Below, in pieces: positions 9,301 through 19,287 of a DNA stretch of 64,000 bases (its first letter is position 1; every line of letters starts with the position of its first letter). Source of the stretch: Bacillus sp. HSf4 (lineage in GTDB: Bacteria > Bacillota > Bacilli > Bacillales > Bacillaceae); NCBI RefSeq assembly GCF_029537375.1, contig NZ_CP120679.1, forward strand, positions 4,259,501-4,323,500. Direction: 5' to 3'. The translations under genes and the position numbers were made by a program. Below the pieces are notes generated by a model that did not search any database, was not told the origin of the DNA, and was given only the letters and a program-made list of their open reading frames with translations.

Positions 9301-9325
9301 GTCAGAAAATATACTCTTTTCTGAC
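9301..9325. promoter_or_regulatory. Perfect inverted repeat in the dipeptide-operon leader (candidate operator)
   Basis: GTCAGAAAA (9301-9309) and TTTTCTGAC (9317-9325) are perfect complements around a 7-base spacer. The repeat lies 14-38 bases downstream of the predicted transcription start, where a roadblock repressor would bind. No T tract follows on the minus strand, so it is not a simple terminator. No regulator gene sits in the operon. Confidence 0.55.
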
Positions 9326-9345
9326 CCAAATGGATTATGAAGGAA

Positions 9346-9374
9346 ATTATAACTATTATATCAATTACAGTCAA
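9346..9374 (-). promoter_or_regulatory. Sigma-A promoter of the dipeptide operon
   Basis: Reading the minus strand, TTGACT (9369-9374) and TATAAT (9346-9351) are separated by exactly 17 bases. Transcription should start near 9339, about 80 bases before the exporter start codon. Confidence 0.75.
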
Positions 9375-9408
9375 TATAAATTTGGAACTTTTAGTATTCC
9401 TTTACAAT

Positions 9409-9437
9409 AAAAAAACACTCACTATCGAAAGTGAGTG
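9409..9437 (-). terminator. Terminator of the iol operon after iolJ
   Basis: On the minus strand a 7-bp stem (9431-9437 with 9416-9422, CACTCAC/GTGAGTG) is followed by a run of seven T (A run 9409-9415). It lies about 20 bases after the iolJ stop. Confidence 0.85.
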
Positions 9438-9459
9438 CCGGCAGGTTTTTATATCTCAA

Positions 9460-10338
9460 TCAGACTTTGATTTCTTGGGTGTATGCGGCTTTTCCGGAGG
9501 ACCCAAACTCTCTCATTTTCAGCTTGACCGTTTCCTTGACGGCTTCGATCCCAGGCGTCATATAGGCGCGCGGTTCATACAGATCCGGATTTTCTTTAAA
9601 CATGCTGCGGGTTTTCTCAGTCCAGGCCACCATGCATTCGGTATTAATGTTGATTTTTGCATGACCGAGCCGGATCGCCCTTTCGATTTGGTCAGTCGGG
9701 ATTCCCGAAGCCCCATGAAGAACAAGCGGAATATCTGTCACCCGTGAAATTTCTTCCATTTCTTTAAATCCTAAATTAGGCTCACCTTGATATTTACCAT
9801 GGACAGAGCCGAGAGCTGCAGCCAGCGCATCAATATCGGCTTCTTTGACAAGGCGTTCACATTCCTCGATATCGGCGTATTTCACGCCGCCGACGAGCCC
9901 GTCTTCCATACCGCCTACTGTGCCCACCTCTGCTTCAACAGACACATTGTGTGCCCGGGCATAAGCTACGACCTCTTTTGTCATGGCGATATTGTCGTCA
10001 ATCGGGGAGTGGGAACCGTCAATCATCACTGAACTAAAGCCTGCGTCAATCGCTTTTTTACAGCGCTCAGGGCTTCTTCCGTGGTCGAGGTGCAAGACAA
10101 CCGGAACGGTGATTGACATTTCTTTGACCAGTGCATCCACCATGGCGGCAACCGTTTTAAATCCGCCCAAATAATCAATGAGCCGGTCAGAGGCAGCCGC
10201 AATGACAGGTGACCGCTCTTCTTCCGCCGCTTGTAAAATCGCCTTTGTCCATTGAAGGCCGTTTATATTAAACTGGCCGATTGCGTAATGCTGTTTCTTT
10301 GCTTCTCGAAGAAGATTCTTCATGGAAACGAAAGCCAC
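9460..10338 (-). CDS. iolJ: IolJ, class II DKGP aldolase
   Basis: IolJ cleaves 2-deoxy-5-keto-D-gluconate 6-phosphate to dihydroxyacetone phosphate and malonate semialdehyde in myo-inositol breakdown. It is a zinc-dependent class II fructose-bisphosphate-aldolase family enzyme of 292 aa: IGQFNINGLQW near the N-terminus, the metal ligand histidine in VVLHLDHGRSPE, and VLHGASG and NINTE further on. The GTG at 10338 is preferred because AGGAGG lies seven bases before it and gives the N-terminus MAFVSMK, as recalled for B. subtilis; the upstream GTG at 10344 almost abuts the binding site. It is the last gene of iolA-J. Confidence 0.93.
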   Translation of the reverse strand: MAFVSMKNLLREAKKQHYAIGQFNINGLQWTKAILQAAEEERSPVIAAASDRLIDYLGGFKTVAAMVDALVKEMSITVPVVLHLDHGRSPERCKKAIDAGFSSVMIDGSHSPIDDNIAMTKEVVAYARAHNVSVEAEVGTVGGMEDGLVGGVKYADIEECERLVKEADIDALAAALGSVHGKYQGEPNLGFKEMEEISRVTDIPLVLHGASGIPTDQIERAIRLGHAKININTECMVAWTEKTRSMFKENPDLYEPRAYMTPGIEAVKETVKLKMREFGSSGKAAYTQEIKV

Positions 10339-10359
10339 GTTCACCCCTCCTATCTCGTG

Positions 10360-11196
10360 TTACATCTTGAAGTATTTTGACACAACGTCAACCGTTGTTT
10401 CTTTTGCCTTTTTAATCGTTTCTTCCGCACTGAGCTTATAATATTCAGGTCTGAACAATTCAACAGACACAACGTCTGAAAAACCGATTTCCTTTAAAGT
10501 GGATAGGTGAGCATCCAAGTCAATCGCTCCCTGTCCCGGCCATACACGGTCTTCATCTCTTAAAATGCCGATCGGGAAATCTTCCGTATCATCAATGTGA
10601 TAAATAAAAATTTTCTTTCCATCCGCCTGCTTCAAGTCTTCAAGATTTGAGCCCATAGCATGGAAGTGGAAGCTGTCAAACACAAGCCCGACATTATCGC
10701 GGTTGACCGTGTTTAAGATATCGTAAGCCTGTGAGAACGTATTGACGGTACATTCCGGATGCCCGACAAATTCAACAGCAATCTTCACGCCGTACGGCTC
10801 GGCGATATCGGACAGCTCAGTCAAGACGCTGACAGAGCTTTTTTTGATGTCTTCTTTCAATATTTTCTCTTCTGTAACGAGCGGAACGGCGACTACGTAT
10901 TTCACGCCAAGCGCCTTGCACGTTTCCATCATGCCTTTGAATTCGGTGATGATGCTCTTGTACCCCTCTTCATCACGGTTATTGAAGAAAACTAAGGCAT
11001 TTAATGCAAGCGGTTTAATATGATGTGTTTGAAAATACTCGGCCAATTCTGATAGAGAATGGTCTTTTAAATACTCAGGCAGCTTATCCATCGTCCGGAT
11101 TTCGATATAATCGTATCCATGCTTCTCACAGTATTCGAGATCCTTTGCAAGGTTTGAATTTTCCAACGTCGTTGCTTCATTAAAGCATAGCTTCAT
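10360..11196 (-). CDS. iolI: IolI, inosose isomerase
   Basis: A 278-aa TIM-barrel sugar isomerase/epimerase (AP endonuclease 2 family) that interconverts keto-inositols (2-keto-myo-inositol and 1-keto-D-chiro-inositol), letting D-chiro-inositol enter the pathway. Metal-binding residues are visible in AVEFVGHPE, VGLVFDSFHFHAMG, YHIDDTED and VSVELFRPEYY. Length equals that recalled for B. subtilis IolI. ATG follows AAGGAGA by seven bases. It lies between iolH and iolJ in the standard gene order. Confidence 0.92.
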   Translation of the reverse strand: MKLCFNEATTLENSNLAKDLEYCEKHGYDYIEIRTMDKLPEYLKDHSLSELAEYFQTHHIKPLALNALVFFNNRDEEGYKSIITEFKGMMETCKALGVKYVVAVPLVTEEKILKEDIKKSSVSVLTELSDIAEPYGVKIAVEFVGHPECTVNTFSQAYDILNTVNRDNVGLVFDSFHFHAMGSNLEDLKQADGKKIFIYHIDDTEDFPIGILRDEDRVWPGQGAIDLDAHLSTLKEIGFSDVVSVELFRPEYYKLSAEETIKKAKETTVDVVSKYFKM

Positions 11197-11261
11197 ATTA
11201 GATTCTCCTTATCTGATATTCTTGTGAAGAGAGAGTTCGGCCTGGCGCCGAACTCAGGGGC

Positions 11262-12128
11262 TTATCCTAATAGTTCCTGTTTCAATTTTTCAAGCATGAA
11301 TCTGCTTGATTCATCCGCTCTTTCGTCGACCCAAGCAAAAACGGCGTTCGTCGCAATTCCGTCGAACTTCATCTCTCTCAGCTTTCTGAAGATCGTATCA
11401 AAATCGACCTCGCCTTGACCAATATCTAAATGCTGGTGAACCGTTACTTTCGCGTCAGGCGGATTGACAATGTAGCGAAGGCCATGAGCCGCTTTATGAT
11501 TATAGGTATCTGCAAATAAAACATGTGTGAGGCGGTCGCCGGCTTCGTCAAACATTGTCTCGATGTCGCCTTTGCCGTCATCATAGAAGAATGTATGCGC
11601 AGTCGAGTAGACAAGATTGATCCAATCCTTGTCAAGCGCGCGGATCATATCCATCGCACCTTTGTGCGTTTCGATAAAATCGTATGGATGGGCTTGAAGA
11701 TTGAGTTTAATGCCTTCTTTTTCAAAGACTGGCAGAAGCTCATCCATGGATTTGATAAATTTTTCTTCACTTGTTAAAGGATCGTATTTTGAACCGCTGA
11801 ATTCGCTGTTCATCAAATCGACTTCAAGCTCGACCGCAATTTCGATCGCCCTTTTCCAGTTGCGCACAGCTGCCTGACGGCGATCTTCATCAGGACCTGC
11901 CCAGTGGTAAAGCGGAAGGAGCGATGAAAGCTTAACACCGGTATCTCTTAAAAGCCGCTTTAATTGTTTGATTTTTGCTGAATCGACTTTCGGATATTTA
12001 TAGAATGGACAAAAATCTTCGCGCGGCGATAGTTCGATATATTCGTAGCCAAGCTCCGCCGTTTTATAGACCGTTTCCTCCAAAGTTAAATCATCACGAT
12101 ACATCGATGGATCCAATGCTAATTTCAC
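11262..12128 (-). CDS. iolH: IolH, sugar isomerase/epimerase-family protein of the iol operon
   Basis: A TIM-barrel protein of 288 aa from the same superfamily as IolE and IolI. It starts [12 protein letters not shown] and has putative metal ligands in [20 protein letters not shown] and [11 protein letters not shown]. Its precise reaction in inositol catabolism is not settled as far as I know. The GTG at 12128 is chosen because AGGAG lies eight bases before it; the GTG at 12137 overlaps that site. Position between iolG and iolI is as in B. subtilis. Confidence 0.88.
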   Translation of the reverse strand: MKLALDPSMYRDDLTLEETVYKTAELGYEYIELSPREDFCPFYKYPKVDSAKIKQLKRLLRDTGVKLSSLLPLYHWAGPDEDRRQAAVRNWKRAIEIAVELEVDLMNSEFSGSKYDPLTSEEKFIKSMDELLPVFEKEGIKLNLQAHPYDFIETHKGAMDMIRALDKDWINLVYSTAHTFFYDDGKGDIETMFDEAGDRLTHVLFADTYNHKAAHGLRYIVNPPDAKVTVHQHLDIGQGEVDFDTIFRKLREMKFDGIATNAVFAWVDERADESSRFMLEKLKQELLG

Positions 12129-12151
12129 ACTTTTCACTCCTCGGAAAGTTT

Positions 12152-13210
<1,059 letters not shown>

Positions 13211-14515
13211 TTACATAATTTTTCTTGTTTGCACTTGCCCCGCTTGAGCCGGAGGAGTTCCATACAACTCTTCCTGAATTTGTTCAAGCGACTTACCGGA
13301 TGTATTCGGTGCAAAAAAGAGCCCGATCAGCATGCTGGCCGTTACACATCCAAGGAGTATGGCCGCCATGAATGCAATTCCAAAATTCGAGATGATCATT
13401 GGAACGAAAAGGCTCCAAGCCCCGATTGAGATACGAACGAGGAAGAACATCAACCCTTGTGCAGATGCACGATATTCCGTCGGGAAAATTTCACTCGCCC
13501 ATAGTTGATAATTGGCCTGTTGCCCTGCCCCGTTGTTTATGCCGATCATCACGATAAAGAGGATGAGAATCGGCATGCCCTCTGCCGGAAGCAGAAACAA
13601 TGACCAGCCGATCACCGCCGCAAACGCGGAGATCCCAAACACTGTCTTCCTGTATTTGTCTGCAAACGGCATGAAGATAAAAGCGACGCCAAGCCCGGTG
13701 AAAATAAACAGCCCCATCTGCAAAACGTTTGCCATGGTCGCTGATACACCGCCGACCTGCTGATAAATGTAAGGCATAAAAAACCCCATGACACCTGCAG
13801 CCAGATTCCAAACCAAGTACACGCCCATTAAGAATAAAATGCTTTTCAAATACTTAGGCTGAAGCAAATCGAGATAAGACGTCTTCGGCTTCCTAACGGC
13901 TTGAGCCGTTTCGGATTGATCCTGCCAGGCATCGGATTCCGGCAGCCTTTTCCGCAGAACATAGGTGATCAATGCGATAACGAGCAAATGCCCAAACACG
14001 ATTTTATTGCCCAATAAGCCTAAATCACCAAGGAGGACCGACAGCAGCAGGACCACAACCGCCCCCGCAGCCCATGCGACCTGTGCAACTCCGCAATGAC
14101 GCGCCCTGTTTTTCTTAGGTGCGTTCTCTGCGATGATCGTCCAGGAAGCCGTAATATCAGCTCCTACCGATAAACCGATAATAATGTAACCGCTTAACAA
14201 AAAGGGAAAGCTGGTGCCGAACAATACTAAACAAATCCCCAGTGCATAAACCAGCATACTGTTCGTATAGACAGCCTTTCGGCCAATTTTGTCGGCCAAA
14301 AAGCCGCCGAGCAGCGCGCCGATTGCGGCTGAGATGGCGTTTGCGCTAAACGCGCCGAGCAGTCCGATCTGTGTATCCGAAAGTTTTAAATAACTGACCC
14401 ATAAAGATAAACCAGCTGACCCTGCTACAATGGAACCCGCGTCGATGTAATTTGCCAATGCTGCTGCTATGGTTCGTTTATTGAATGGTGAGACTGCTGC
14501 ATTTCCATTGTTCAA
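13211..14515 (-). CDS. iolF: IolF, MFS inositol transporter
   Basis: A 434-aa major facilitator with about 12 transmembrane helices. The sugar-porter type loop LGGFLADKIGRKAVY lies between helices 2 and 3. In B. subtilis IolF is a minor myo-inositol/D-chiro-inositol transporter beside IolT. The start is TTG with AAGGGGGC about eight bases upstream. It is the sixth gene of the operon, between iolE and iolG. iolT itself is not in this window. Confidence 0.9.
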   Translation of the reverse strand: MNNGNAAVSPFNKRTIAAALANYIDAGSIVAGSAGLSLWVSYLKLSDTQIGLLGAFSANAISAAIGALLGGFLADKIGRKAVYTNSMLVYALGICLVLFGTSFPFLLSGYIIIGLSVGADITASWTIIAENAPKKNRARHCGVAQVAWAAGAVVVLLLSVLLGDLGLLGNKIVFGHLLVIALITYVLRKRLPESDAWQDQSETAQAVRKPKTSYLDLLQPKYLKSILFLMGVYLVWNLAAGVMGFFMPYIYQQVGGVSATMANVLQMGLFIFTGLGVAFIFMPFADKYRKTVFGISAFAAVIGWSLFLLPAEGMPILILFIVMIGINNGAGQQANYQLWASEIFPTEYRASAQGLMFFLVRISIGAWSLFVPMIISNFGIAFMAAILLGCVTASMLIGLFFAPNTSGKSLEQIQEELYGTPPAQAGQVQTRKIM

Positions 14516-14527
14516 TGTAAAGCCCCC

Positions 14528-15430
14528 TTAATTGGTTGCTGCGGGATTCAACAAGTGACGGTCGATATATGTTCTGGCGATCAGCGCGTATTCTAGAGGG
14601 TTTGCCACTTCGGGATCCTGTTCGGCTTCCACAACGATCCAGCCGGAATAGTCATGCTGTAAAAGTGTTTGATACACTTCCGTAAAGTCGATGCAGCCGT
14701 CGCCGGGAACCGTGAACATGCCTTGTAAAAACGCCTGCCTGAACGATTTTCCTTCGGCTTTGCACTTTTCCATAATATCAAGACGCGCATCTTTAAAATG
14801 AACATGTTTAATTCGGCCGATATGCTTCTTCAGAATGTTCATATAGTTGCCATCAGAGATGTAGGCGTGCCCTGTATCATAAAGGAGATGCACACATGCC
14901 GGATCAGTCCCGGCCATAAGCCGGTCGACTTCTTCTTCCGTCTGCACCCCTGTTCCCAGATGATGATGATAGACCAGCTGCAGATCATACTGGTCTGCGA
15001 TTTTGCCAAGCTGATTCAATCCTTCGCAAAGCTTTCGCCATTCCTCATCTGTAAAGTGCGGCTTTTCTGTAAATACATTTTTATCAAGGCCCTGCACACT
15101 GTACGTTTGTTCAGACACGACCGCAACATCCGCATCGACCTCTTGCAGGTACTGACAGTGAGCCTTGAATTCTTTGGCGGTTTCTTCGATACCGTCCCAG
15201 AGAATAAAGCTGCTGAACCACTTTCCTGCAATCTTTAAGTTTCTTAACTTAAGCTCTTTATTTAAAATCGCCGGTTCCGGGAAAAAACCTCCAACCTCTG
15301 TGCCTTGAAAGCCGGCAACAACGATATCGCTCAGCAAATGTTGAAGCGTGTTGCCAGCTCCGATTTCCGGAATGTCGTCATTTCGCCATCCTATGGGGGC
15401 GATGCCCCATAGAATTTCCGCCTTGCCCAT
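14528..15430 (-). CDS. iolE: IolE, inosose dehydratase
   Basis: IolE dehydrates 2-keto-myo-inositol to 3D-(3,5/4)-trihydroxycyclohexane-1,2-dione, the second pathway step. It is a 300-aa TIM-barrel enzyme with the typical [12 protein letters not shown] start, metal ligands in [10 protein letters not shown] and [13 protein letters not shown], and [11 protein letters not shown]. The start at 15430 (MGKAEILWG) has AAGGAGG about seven bases upstream; the frame stays open a further 40 codons into iolD but there is no good start there. Gene order iolD-iolE-iolF is standard. Confidence 0.94.
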   Translation of the reverse strand: MGKAEILWGIAPIGWRNDDIPEIGAGNTLQHLLSDIVVAGFQGTEVGGFFPEPAILNKELKLRNLKIAGKWFSSFILWDGIEETAKEFKAHCQYLQEVDADVAVVSEQTYSVQGLDKNVFTEKPHFTDEEWRKLCEGLNQLGKIADQYDLQLVYHHHLGTGVQTEEEVDRLMAGTDPACVHLLYDTGHAYISDGNYMNILKKHIGRIKHVHFKDARLDIMEKCKAEGKSFRQAFLQGMFTVPGDGCIDFTEVYQTLLQHDYSGWIVVEAEQDPEVANPLEYALIARTYIDRHLLNPAATN

Positions 15431-15443
15431 CCTGGTGCCTCCT

Positions 15444-17357
15444 TTAATACTGCTTTGCAGATTCCAGCATTTTTTCTTTTGCATCATAAGCTTTTTGAAC
15501 GCTTTCCTGTTCTGAAACCTCTGCAACACCAACGTGCCACCAGCTGTCATAGCCGTCCGTCATCGTCTTCGGCAGCACTTTCATTTCGATCAATGTTGAA
15601 ACATCCTGTTTCTTCGCATCTTCAAGCGCGGCTTTCAATTCTTCAATCGTGTTGGCTTTATAAGTTTTGGCTCCGTATCCTTCGGCAACTTTTGCGTAGT
15701 CGACGTTGAGGATTTGGTTATCATCCGTTCTGAATTCACAATAGTAGCTGCCGCTTCCATGGTCCATTTGCAGATTGTTGATGCAGCCGAAGCCCGAGTT
15801 GTCAAAGAGCAGCACATTGATCTTTTTGTTGTACTGGATAGCTGTAATCAGCTCGGAGTGAAGCATCAGGAAGCTTCCGTCCCCAACCAGTGAATAGACC
15901 TCTCTGTCCGGATGAGCCAATTTCAGGCCGAGCGTTCCCGATACTTCATATCCCATGCAGGAATAACCGTATTCCAAGTGGTACGTATTCGGTACGTTGG
16001 AATGCCAGAGCCGCTGCAGGTCGCCCGGAAGAGAGCCTGCTGAACAAATGACGACGCTGTCTGGATCAACTGTTTCATTGATGGCCAGCAATGCCGTTGT
16101 TTGCGGCAGTTCCGTTTTCAATGCATCCGCATATTCGTTAAGCACTTCCTGAGAAAAATGATCTTTAATTTCAGGCGTGAAGTTTTCGCGCTTAAATGTG
16201 ACTTTGCTCAAGCGGTCGCGTTCAGCAAGCCATTCGTCTTTCAGCTCCTTGATGGTTGAACCGAACTCACTCTTATAGCCTTCCAATAAGCCGTGCAGCT
16301 TGCCGAGCGTCACTTTCGCATCCGCGACAACCTGGAAAGCATCCAGCTTATACGCCTGCATTCTGCTGACATTGATGTTTAAAAACTTTGCGTTGTCAAA
16401 GTCAAAAGCCGTTTTGGAGGATGTTGCAAAATCGGTGTATCTCGTGCCGATTCCGATGATCAAATCAGCCTCGCGGGCGGCTTTGTTTGCTGCCAGCGTA
16501 CCGGTGATGCCCATACCGCCCAAATTGTTGGCAAAATCGGCTTCAACCGTTGATTTCCCGGCCTGGGTTTCCACCAGCGGAATGTTGTAAGCTTCAGACA
16601 TCGCGATTAATTCGTCGCGCGCACCGGAATACTTCGCACCGCCGCCGACTAAGATGAGCGGTTTTTTGCTTGACTTGATCAGCTTAGCCGCACCTTCAAG
16701 TTCACGCTCGCTCGGGTGCTTGCGGTCGATGTAGTGAACGCGCTTCACAAAGAAGCTTTCATCAAAATCAAAGGCTTCACCTTCAACGTCTTGGGAAATG
16801 CAAATCGTTGCCGGACCCGCTTTTGCAGGATCTGTCATCACTTCAAAGGCGCGGATCAGACTGCTCATTAACTGTTCAGGACGTGTGATGCGGTCCCAAT
16901 ACCTCGAAACCGGCTTCAATGCATCGTTCGTCGTAATTGCCGCGCTGTATTCTTGCTCCACTTGCTGAAGAACAGGATCAGGCTGTCTTGTCGCAAATGT
17001 ATCAGCCGGAATCAGGAGGACGGGAATGTTGTTCGCAAGCGCTGTACCTGCAGCGGCCACAAGATTGGCCGCTCCCGGTCCGACCGATGTCGAGACGGCA
17101 TAGATCTTCCTTCTCAGCATCTGCTTGCTGTAAGCCATTGCTGCATGGGCCATTCCCTGTTCGTTTTTACCTTGAAACACCTTTAAGTGGCCGGCATCCT
17201 GTTCAAGCGCCTGGCCGATTCCAACGACGTTTCCGTGCCCGAAAATTGTGAAGATCCCCTCGACAAATGGAGTTTCTTCCCCGTCAACATGGATGTATTG
17301 CTGATTTAAGAATTTGATTAACGCTTGTGCTGTTGTTAACCGTATTTTCTTGCCCAC
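15444..17357 (-). CDS. iolD: IolD, THcHDO hydrolase (ThDP-dependent)
   Basis: IolD opens the ring of 3D-(3,5/4)-trihydroxycyclohexane-1,2-dione to 5-deoxy-D-glucuronate. It belongs to the acetolactate-synthase-like thiamine diphosphate family: the N-terminal domain has the glutamate of [15 protein letters not shown], and the C-terminal ThDP motif is [11 protein letters not shown] followed by [10 protein letters not shown]. The 637-aa length equals that recalled for B. subtilis. GTG at 17357 has AAAGGTGG seven bases before it and gives [11 protein letters not shown]; the more distal GTG at 17369 overlaps that binding site. Confidence 0.95.
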   Translation of the reverse strand: MGKKIRLTTAQALIKFLNQQYIHVDGEETPFVEGIFTIFGHGNVVGIGQALEQDAGHLKVFQGKNEQGMAHAAMAYSKQMLRRKIYAVSTSVGPGAANLVAAAGTALANNIPVLLIPADTFATRQPDPVLQQVEQEYSAAITTNDALKPVSRYWDRITRPEQLMSSLIRAFEVMTDPAKAGPATICISQDVEGEAFDFDESFFVKRVHYIDRKHPSERELEGAAKLIKSSKKPLILVGGGAKYSGARDELIAMSEAYNIPLVETQAGKSTVEADFANNLGGMGITGTLAANKAAREADLIIGIGTRYTDFATSSKTAFDFDNAKFLNINVSRMQAYKLDAFQVVADAKVTLGKLHGLLEGYKSEFGSTIKELKDEWLAERDRLSKVTFKRENFTPEIKDHFSQEVLNEYADALKTELPQTTALLAINETVDPDSVVICSAGSLPGDLQRLWHSNVPNTYHLEYGYSCMGYEVSGTLGLKLAHPDREVYSLVGDGSFLMLHSELITAIQYNKKINVLLFDNSGFGCINNLQMDHGSGSYYCEFRTDDNQILNVDYAKVAEGYGAKTYKANTIEELKAALEDAKKQDVSTLIEMKVLPKTMTDGYDSWWHVGVAEVSEQESVQKAYDAKEKMLESAKQY

Positions 17358-17385
17358 AAACGATCCCACCTTTATTCGTTTTCAT

Positions 17386-18363
17386 TCAAGACTGCGCCGC
17401 AATCAGTTCTTCAATCTCAGCGACAGTAGGCATGGCTTCAGATGAGCTATGCTTGGAGACAACAATCGATGCTGAAGCGCTTCCATATTTCAACGCCGTT
17501 TCAATGTGTTTGCCTGTGACAAGCCCGTATAAAAAGGCCGAAGCGTATGAATCGCCTGCTCCAAATGTTTTCAACACTTTCGTCTTATATGCTTTAGCCC
17601 GGAAGACGTCCCCGGATTTGCTGTATGCGTATGAACCTTCGACACCGTGTTTGATAACGACGAGATCTGCGGAATGCGCAAACAAATGCTGAACCGATTC
17701 CTTGTTGATACCGCCTGTGCGGTTTTCCATCACATCAAATTCATCACGGGTCCCGATGACAATGTCGGATTGCTCGGCAACGAGACTGTAGTAAACAGCT
17801 GTTTCATCTGCAGACGTCCACGTATATGGACGGTAATCGAGTTCAAAGACCACTTTCACCTGATGCTTCTTTGCCAGCTGTACGGCCTTCAACACCGCTT
17901 CACGGGACGGGCTTTTAGCCAGCGCCGTACCTGAGACTAAAAGCATTTTGGCTTTGGCAATGTAATTTTCATCGACTTCAGAAGGCTCAAGGTATAGGTC
18001 TGCAACATCGTCTCTGTACATTAAAATGCTGCATTCTTCAGGGCTTAAAATTTCCGTAAAGGCAAGCCCTGCTTTATGCCCCTCTTTGTCAACCGCCATT
18101 TGCGATGTGTCGACACCCGTATTTCTCATATAGCTTTCTATGAATCTTCCATGCTGGTCATCAGGAATTTTGCCGATGAAACCGGCTTTCAAACCCAATT
18201 TTGAACTGCCGATCGCGATATTGGCCGGCGAGCCGCCGACATATTTTGAGAATGTCATTGTCTGCTCCATCGGCCGGTTGTATTCAACCGCGTTCAAATC
18301 AATGCATGCGCGGCCGATTGCCACAATGTCAAATTCTTTTTCTTCATTAAATGTATACTTCAT
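17386..18363 (-). CDS. iolC: IolC, 5-dehydro-2-deoxygluconokinase
   Basis: IolC phosphorylates 2-deoxy-5-keto-D-gluconate; in B. subtilis its product DKGP is the inducer that releases IolR. The 325-aa PfkB/ribokinase-family protein shows AIGRACIDLNAVE at the N-terminus, the GGSPANIAIG substrate motif (~residues 44-53) and the C-terminal anion-hole signature with catalytic aspartate, KTFGAGDSYASAFLYG. The ATG lies about 11 bases after GAGGAG. It sits 27 bases after iolB. Confidence 0.95.
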   Translation of the reverse strand: MKYTFNEEKEFDIVAIGRACIDLNAVEYNRPMEQTMTFSKYVGGSPANIAIGSSKLGLKAGFIGKIPDDQHGRFIESYMRNTGVDTSQMAVDKEGHKAGLAFTEILSPEECSILMYRDDVADLYLEPSEVDENYIAKAKMLLVSGTALAKSPSREAVLKAVQLAKKHQVKVVFELDYRPYTWTSADETAVYYSLVAEQSDIVIGTRDEFDVMENRTGGINKESVQHLFAHSADLVVIKHGVEGSYAYSKSGDVFRAKAYKTKVLKTFGAGDSYASAFLYGLVTGKHIETALKYGSASASIVVSKHSSSEAMPTVAEIEELIAAQS

Positions 18364-18390
18364 CTTAAACAGCCACTCCTCGCCTAATTG

Positions 18391-19206
18391 TTAGCGTTCC
18401 AGGATCCACTCATGGTCAGGATCATTATGAAACTTCCACTTCCGCGTCGGACCTGCCATCACATTTAAATAATAGGACGTGTATCCGTCAGGCACGCCTA
18501 CCGGATGATATCCAGCCGGCACGATCACAACGTTTTCGTTCTCGACAGTCATCGTTTCGTCAATTGAACGGTCGTCTGTGTACACGCGCTGAAATACAAA
18601 GCCTTGGGCAGGGTCAAGTTCATGATAGTACGTTTCTTCTAAAAAGGATTCTTCAGGCAAATTGTCTTGGTCATGTTTATGCGGCGGATAGCTGGACCAG
18701 TTTCCGCTTTCTGTATAAACTTCGACGACTAAAAGGCTGTTCGCTGAAGGATCTGAGTCCGGAAGAATGTTATGGACGGTTCGTTTGTTGCTGAATTTCC
18801 CGCGATGTTCAACACCGTTGTCTTCCGCTTTGATCAGCTTCGTCGGCAGCTGTTTTTCAGATGGAGAATAGCAAAGGGCAACCCTTGCCTGTGCAGGCGC
18901 GGTGATCACAAAAGAACGGTCATTTGACACATAAACACTGTCGGTCGGTTTTTTCTCGAAAACGCTTTCTCGTGTGCCGATATTTTCAAACGTCTGTTCA
19001 TGATCGGAGACGGTAATCTTCCCGGTCACAGCCACGATGCAGCATTCCTGTTTATTTAAAGCCTCCTCATAACGGGCACCCGGTGCAAGGTCAATGACTT
19101 TAAATTCAACATAGTTCAGGTCGGAGTTTGATTTCTTCACTTCATGGACAAGTTTTACGCCTTCTGATAGCTCATTCGCCTGCGGTTTGCGCAACAAATG
19201 ACTCAT
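18391..19206 (-). CDS. iolB: IolB, 5-deoxy-glucuronate isomerase
   Basis: IolB isomerises 5-deoxy-D-glucuronate to 2-deoxy-5-keto-D-gluconate. The 271-aa protein has the two-cupin fold of the KduI/IolB family, with metal ligands in WSSYPPHKHDQDN and EETYYHEL, and the conserved VPAGYHPVGVPDGY near the C-terminus. The start MSHLLRKPQ at 19206 has AAAGGAGG about eight bases upstream; upstream in-frame codons lie in the gap to iolA and have no such site. Confidence 0.94.
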   Translation of the reverse strand: MSHLLRKPQANELSEGVKLVHEVKKSNSDLNYVEFKVIDLAPGARYEEALNKQECCIVAVTGKITVSDHEQTFENIGTRESVFEKKPTDSVYVSNDRSFVITAPAQARVALCYSPSEKQLPTKLIKAEDNGVEHRGKFSNKRTVHNILPDSDPSANSLLVVEVYTESGNWSSYPPHKHDQDNLPEESFLEETYYHELDPAQGFVFQRVYTDDRSIDETMTVENENVVIVPAGYHPVGVPDGYTSYYLNVMAGPTRKWKFHNDPDHEWILER

Positions 19207-19287
19207 TGAAAAGCCTCCTTTTTTCAATCGATCTTTCAAACATAGGCCGAACAGCGTGATGGCCACGCCGTTCGGACGTTTTCACTT

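Noticed and set aside
9301..9325. Reading the dipeptide-operon inverted repeat as a CodY box
   Set aside because: The CodY consensus AATTTTCWGAAAATT is not matched; the arms point the other way (GTCAGAAAA...TTTTCTGAC) with a 7-base spacer.
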